Part shown: one piece after another, positions 61,556 to 64,000 of the stretch
Numbering within the stretch: position 1 is the first letter of the stretch
Layout of the letters: each line of letters begins with the position of its first letter
Assembly: GCF_036203305.1 (NCBI RefSeq)
Contig: NZ_CP108131.1
Span: 558,001-622,000 of the forward strand
Source: Streptomyces sp. NBC_00190
Lineage (GTDB): Bacteria > Actinomycetota > Actinomycetes > Streptomycetales > Streptomycetaceae
Direction of reading: 5' to 3'
Length of the DNA stretch: 64,000 bases
Notes under the pieces: generated by a model
What the model saw: only the letters and a program-made list of their open reading frames with translations
Told to the model about the DNA's origin: nothing
Database searches by the model: none
Program-made: the position numbers and the translations under genes

Positions 61556-63088
61556 CTACCGAACCGGGGCAGTTTGCCCGGCCAAATCCCGGACCGCCGA
61601 GTGGAGTTCGTCACGAAACGGGTCGCTCAGCGCGGCAACCGTGCCGTCGGGCCGCACGAGAACGGCACACGGGCGGCTCAGCCGCAGCAACGAGTGGCCG
61701 ATATTGTTCGTATCGGAAATCACTGTGACGCGGACGCTCTCGTGTGCCTTCCGAAAGATATCGGCCAGGTCCTCGACGTCCCTGCGGTGGCTTCCCGTTC
61801 CGGGGAAGAGCAGCAACAGCGGCGCGGGGGCGCCCAGCTCGTCCCGCAGCCAGCGCCCGCGCTCCGCGTCGAGCGGCACGTCCGGCAGTCGCATGCCGGT
61901 CCGCAGATGGCCGGCCCGCTGGCGCGGCCCCGGATGCGCGAAGGACAACTGCGCCTGGCGCGGCACGACGACGCGGTTCAGGACACCGCTGCGTCCCGCG
62001 GCCCCCAGCGCCGCGTCCCGGGCCCGCGCACGCCAGCCGCTCATCATCCACATGCGCGTCTGGAGGTCGGTGTCGCCGACCACGGCCCGCGCGACCCTGA
62101 GCCGTTCCTCCTCCCACTGCGCCAGTGCCTCGTCGCCCCACCGGCCCTCGCGCACCCCGGCGAGGCGCCAGGCCAGCGAAGCCGCGTCCTCGATACCGGT
62201 GTTCAGCCCTTGACCGCCCGCCGGGCTGTGGATGTGCGCGGCGTCGCCCGCCAGCAGCACCCGGCCGACCCGCAGCCTGTCGGCCATCTTGCGGTGCACC
62301 CGGAACACTCCCGTGCGCTGCTCACCGATCAGCTCGATCGGCACCGGGCACCGCTCCGAGGCCGCGCGCTGCACGGCATCCCGGGGGTCGTCCACCGCCA
62401 GGTCGGGCGCCGCGCTCACGAACGTCCGGTACATGCCGCCCGGCAGCCCCACCACCACCAGCACTCCGGCGGGCGACATGAAGTAGTGGACCTCGTCATG
62501 GGCCAGCGAGGTACGGACCGGACCGTCCGTGAGCAGGAACTGCTGCGGATACGAACTGCCCCGGAAGGGCACTCCCAGCACCTCGCGGACCCTGCTGTGC
62601 GCGCCGTCGCAGCCGACGACCCAGCCGACGCGTTCCGTCACCCGGCCCCCGGCCGTCTCCAACTCGGCGTTCACCCCGGCGTCGTCCTGGGTGAAGGAGG
62701 TCAGGGACGTCCCGAACTCGATCGTCCCTCCCAGCCCTCGGAAGGTGTCCCGCAGGACCGCTTCCGTCTCCTGCTGCGGAATCGACAGGGCGTACGGGTA
62801 GCGCGTGCGGCGCATTCCGCCGAACGCCAGACGGGCGACACGCTCCCCCTGCGAGTGGTAGTTCTGCGCGCGCAACACCACGCCGCGCCGGTGCAGTTCG
62901 TCCGCGGCACCGAACCGGGCCAGGGCCTCGATGCCCCGTGGCCACAGGGCGATCGCCTTGGAGTGGGGGTTGGGACGCTCGGAGCGGTCGACGACGCGAA
63001 CCGGCACGCCTCGCCTGAGGAGTTCGATCCCCGTGACGAGCCCCACGGGGCCCGCTCCGACGATGAGCACCTGCGACGATTCGGTCAT
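61556..63088 (-). CDS. Class A FAD-dependent monooxygenase (PHBH fold)
   Basis: 510 residues. GXGXXG in VLIVGAGPVGLVTGIELLRR, DG motif VVGCDGAHSRVREVLG, and the FAD-binding GDAAHIHSPAGGQGLNTGIE. A C-terminal thioredoxin-like domain of about 120 residues (APAPLLLLFPGTGS onward) matches the aromatic polyketide hydroxylase subgroup. It would hydroxylate or epoxidise a pathway intermediate. First gene of the minus-strand tailoring operon and divergent from the SARP gene. Confidence 0.93.
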   Translation of the reverse strand: MTESSQVLIVGAGPVGLVTGIELLRRGVPVRVVDRSERPNPHSKAIALWPRGIEALARFGAADELHRRGVVLRAQNYHSQGERVARLAFGGMRRTRYPYALSIPQQETEAVLRDTFRGLGGTIEFGTSLTSFTQDDAGVNAELETAGGRVTERVGWVVGCDGAHSRVREVLGVPFRGSSYPQQFLLTDGPVRTSLAHDEVHYFMSPAGVLVVVGLPGGMYRTFVSAAPDLAVDDPRDAVQRAASERCPVPIELIGEQRTGVFRVHRKMADRLRVGRVLLAGDAAHIHSPAGGQGLNTGIEDAASLAWRLAGVREGRWGDEALAQWEEERLRVARAVVGDTDLQTRMWMMSGWRARARDAALGAAGRSGVLNRVVVPRQAQLSFAHPGPRQRAGHLRTGMRLPDVPLDAERGRWLRDELGAPAPLLLLFPGTGSHRRDVEDLADIFRKAHESVRVTVISDTNNIGHSLLRLSRPCAVLVRPDGTVAALSDPFRDELHSAVRDLAGQTAPVR

Positions 63089-63171
63089 GATTCCACCTTC
63101 TGTGCGGATGTCTCTTTAGGCGCAGCCATGCGCTTCTTGCGGGGCAGAGCCGCCGGACACGGCCCGCGTGC

Positions 63172-63990
63172 GTGCTTGTATTCCAGCCGGTGAACGGCGA
63201 TGCGCACGGTGTCGCCGACGGACTGACGGAGGTGCTGGCAGCAGTGGCCGGCCAGATCTGTTTCTCGGTGCTCGGAGCTCTCGGCGTCTCCACGGGCACC
63301 ACCCCACACACCCTGCGCGGCCCGATGGTGAACAAGGTGATGGCCCTGCTCCTGCTGCGGGCGGGCCAGGTGGTGGAGGTCGACACCTTCATCGACGAGC
63401 TGTGGGAGGAGCGGCCCCCGCGCTGGGCGCTCAGCACTCTGCGCACGCACGTCTACCATCTGCGCCGCCAGCTCGACGAGGTCCTGGAGTTCCCCGCCCA
63501 ACAGCTGTTGCACACCCGCGTGTCCGGCTATCTCCTGGACATCGACCCCGAGCAGCTGGATGCCACACGGTTCACGCGGCTGTTCCGGGACAGCGAGCGG
63601 CTGCTCGCCCTGGACCGGCCGGACGAGGCCGTCGCCGCCTGCCGTGAGGGGCTGGCGCTGTGGCAGGGCCGCGCCCTGTCCACGGTGCGCCCGGGGCGGG
63701 TCCTCGCCGGTCACGTCCAGTACCTGGAGGAGTTGCGGGTACGGGCCCACCAGGTGCGCGTCGAGGCGGAGATGCGCCGCGGCCGCCACACCCACCTCGT
63801 ACCCGAACTGCGCGACCTGGTCGCCGCGCACCCCTTCAACGAGTGGTTCCACCACTCGTTGATCGAGTCCCTGCGGGAGTCGGGCCGACGCGGTGAGGCG
63901 CTCAGCGCCTTCCAGGCGCTCAGGACCATGCTCCGGGACGAGCTGGGTCTCGAACCCGCCGACGTTCCGTCGTGGAGCGTGCCTGCGTGA
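63172..63990 (+). CDS. SARP family transcriptional activator
   Basis: 272 residues at most; the start is uncertain, and GTG at 63172 and in-frame GTGs further down are possible. The OmpR-like winged helix (about 28-125, ICFSVLGALGVSTGTTPHTL and ALSTLRTHVYHLRRQLDEVL) is followed by the BTAD domain (about 130-270, DATRFTRLFRDSERLLALDR). This is the small SARP type that activates antibiotic clusters by binding direct heptameric repeats. It lies divergent from the monooxygenase operon and likely activates it and the ketosynthase genes. Confidence 0.93.
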   Translation: MLVFQPVNGDAHGVADGLTEVLAAVAGQICFSVLGALGVSTGTTPHTLRGPMVNKVMALLLLRAGQVVEVDTFIDELWEERPPRWALSTLRTHVYHLRRQLDEVLEFPAQQLLHTRVSGYLLDIDPEQLDATRFTRLFRDSERLLALDRPDEAVAACREGLALWQGRALSTVRPGRVLAGHVQYLEELRVRAHQVRVEAEMRRGRHTHLVPELRDLVAAHPFNEWFHHSLIESLRESGRRGEALSAFQALRTMLRDELGLEPADVPSWSVPA

Positions 63991-64000
63991 CGGGATCGTG

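Noticed and set aside
1..64000. CRISPR arrays, tRNA and rRNA genes
   Set aside because: No regularly spaced direct repeats and no clover-leaf-like or rRNA-like sequence noticed; a scan with tRNAscan-SE and Infernal would be needed to be sure.

Overview
The DNA is very GC-rich, with strong third-position GC bias, many GTG starts and GGAGG-type ribosome sites. It carries stand-alone SpoIIE-type phosphatases, a SARP regulator, an AfsA-family protein and an XRE/ImmA/MAB_1171c triad. Together these point to a Streptomyces chromosome, probably an accessory arm region, because degraded genes and insertion-sequence scraps are frequent. I saw no rRNA, tRNA or CRISPR array.

Left third (1-25 kb): a PadR/DUF1048 pair; a flavin amine oxidase next to a DyP peroxidase; two multi-domain PP2C (SpoIIE) phosphatases and a third, broken one; HAD, GNAT, VOC and metallophosphoesterase genes; small secreted proteins; an FAD oxidoreductase; an unusual AA10 (LPMO-like) protein whose copper-binding histidine lies at residue 151 rather than at a mature N-terminus; a WapI-type immunity protein; and a propeller-like protein. 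Remnants of an AraC regulator and of an NmrA-type protein lie at 17.1-17.7 kb.

Middle (25-46 kb): an SDR - TetR - alcohol dehydrogenase set with three copies of one inverted-repeat operator (CGGAT-N5-ATCCG). This is followed by a decay island at 29.6-32.0 kb with broken DUF6328, enoyl-CoA hydratase, TetR and NmrA genes. Next come a SUKH-type protein, a hydrolase, IS630, IS5 and IS21 transposase scraps, a Ser/Thr kinase, a FabV enoyl reductase, a beta-helix protein, a membrane-bound SpoIIE phosphatase and a sirtuin.

Right third (46-64 kb): a candidate biosynthetic gene cluster. The minus-strand run encodes a HAD-IB phosphatase, an AfsA-family butenolide synthase, an MFS exporter, an aldo/keto reductase, a ketosynthase-like chain length factor, a ketosynthase and an acyl carrier protein. 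A divergent plus-strand pair encodes a KAS III-like enzyme and a FabG-like ketoreductase. Regulatory genes follow (LuxR response regulator and soluble kinase, XRE/ImmA/MAB_1171c, SARP). Tailoring genes are an SMP-30 lactonase, a DUF1611 protein and a class A flavin monooxygenase. My reading is that a type II ketosynthase system makes a beta-ketoacyl-ACP which AfsA joins to a three-carbon phosphate; HAD-IB, the aldo/keto reductase and the other enzymes then mature the product. The product is not known from sequence alone.
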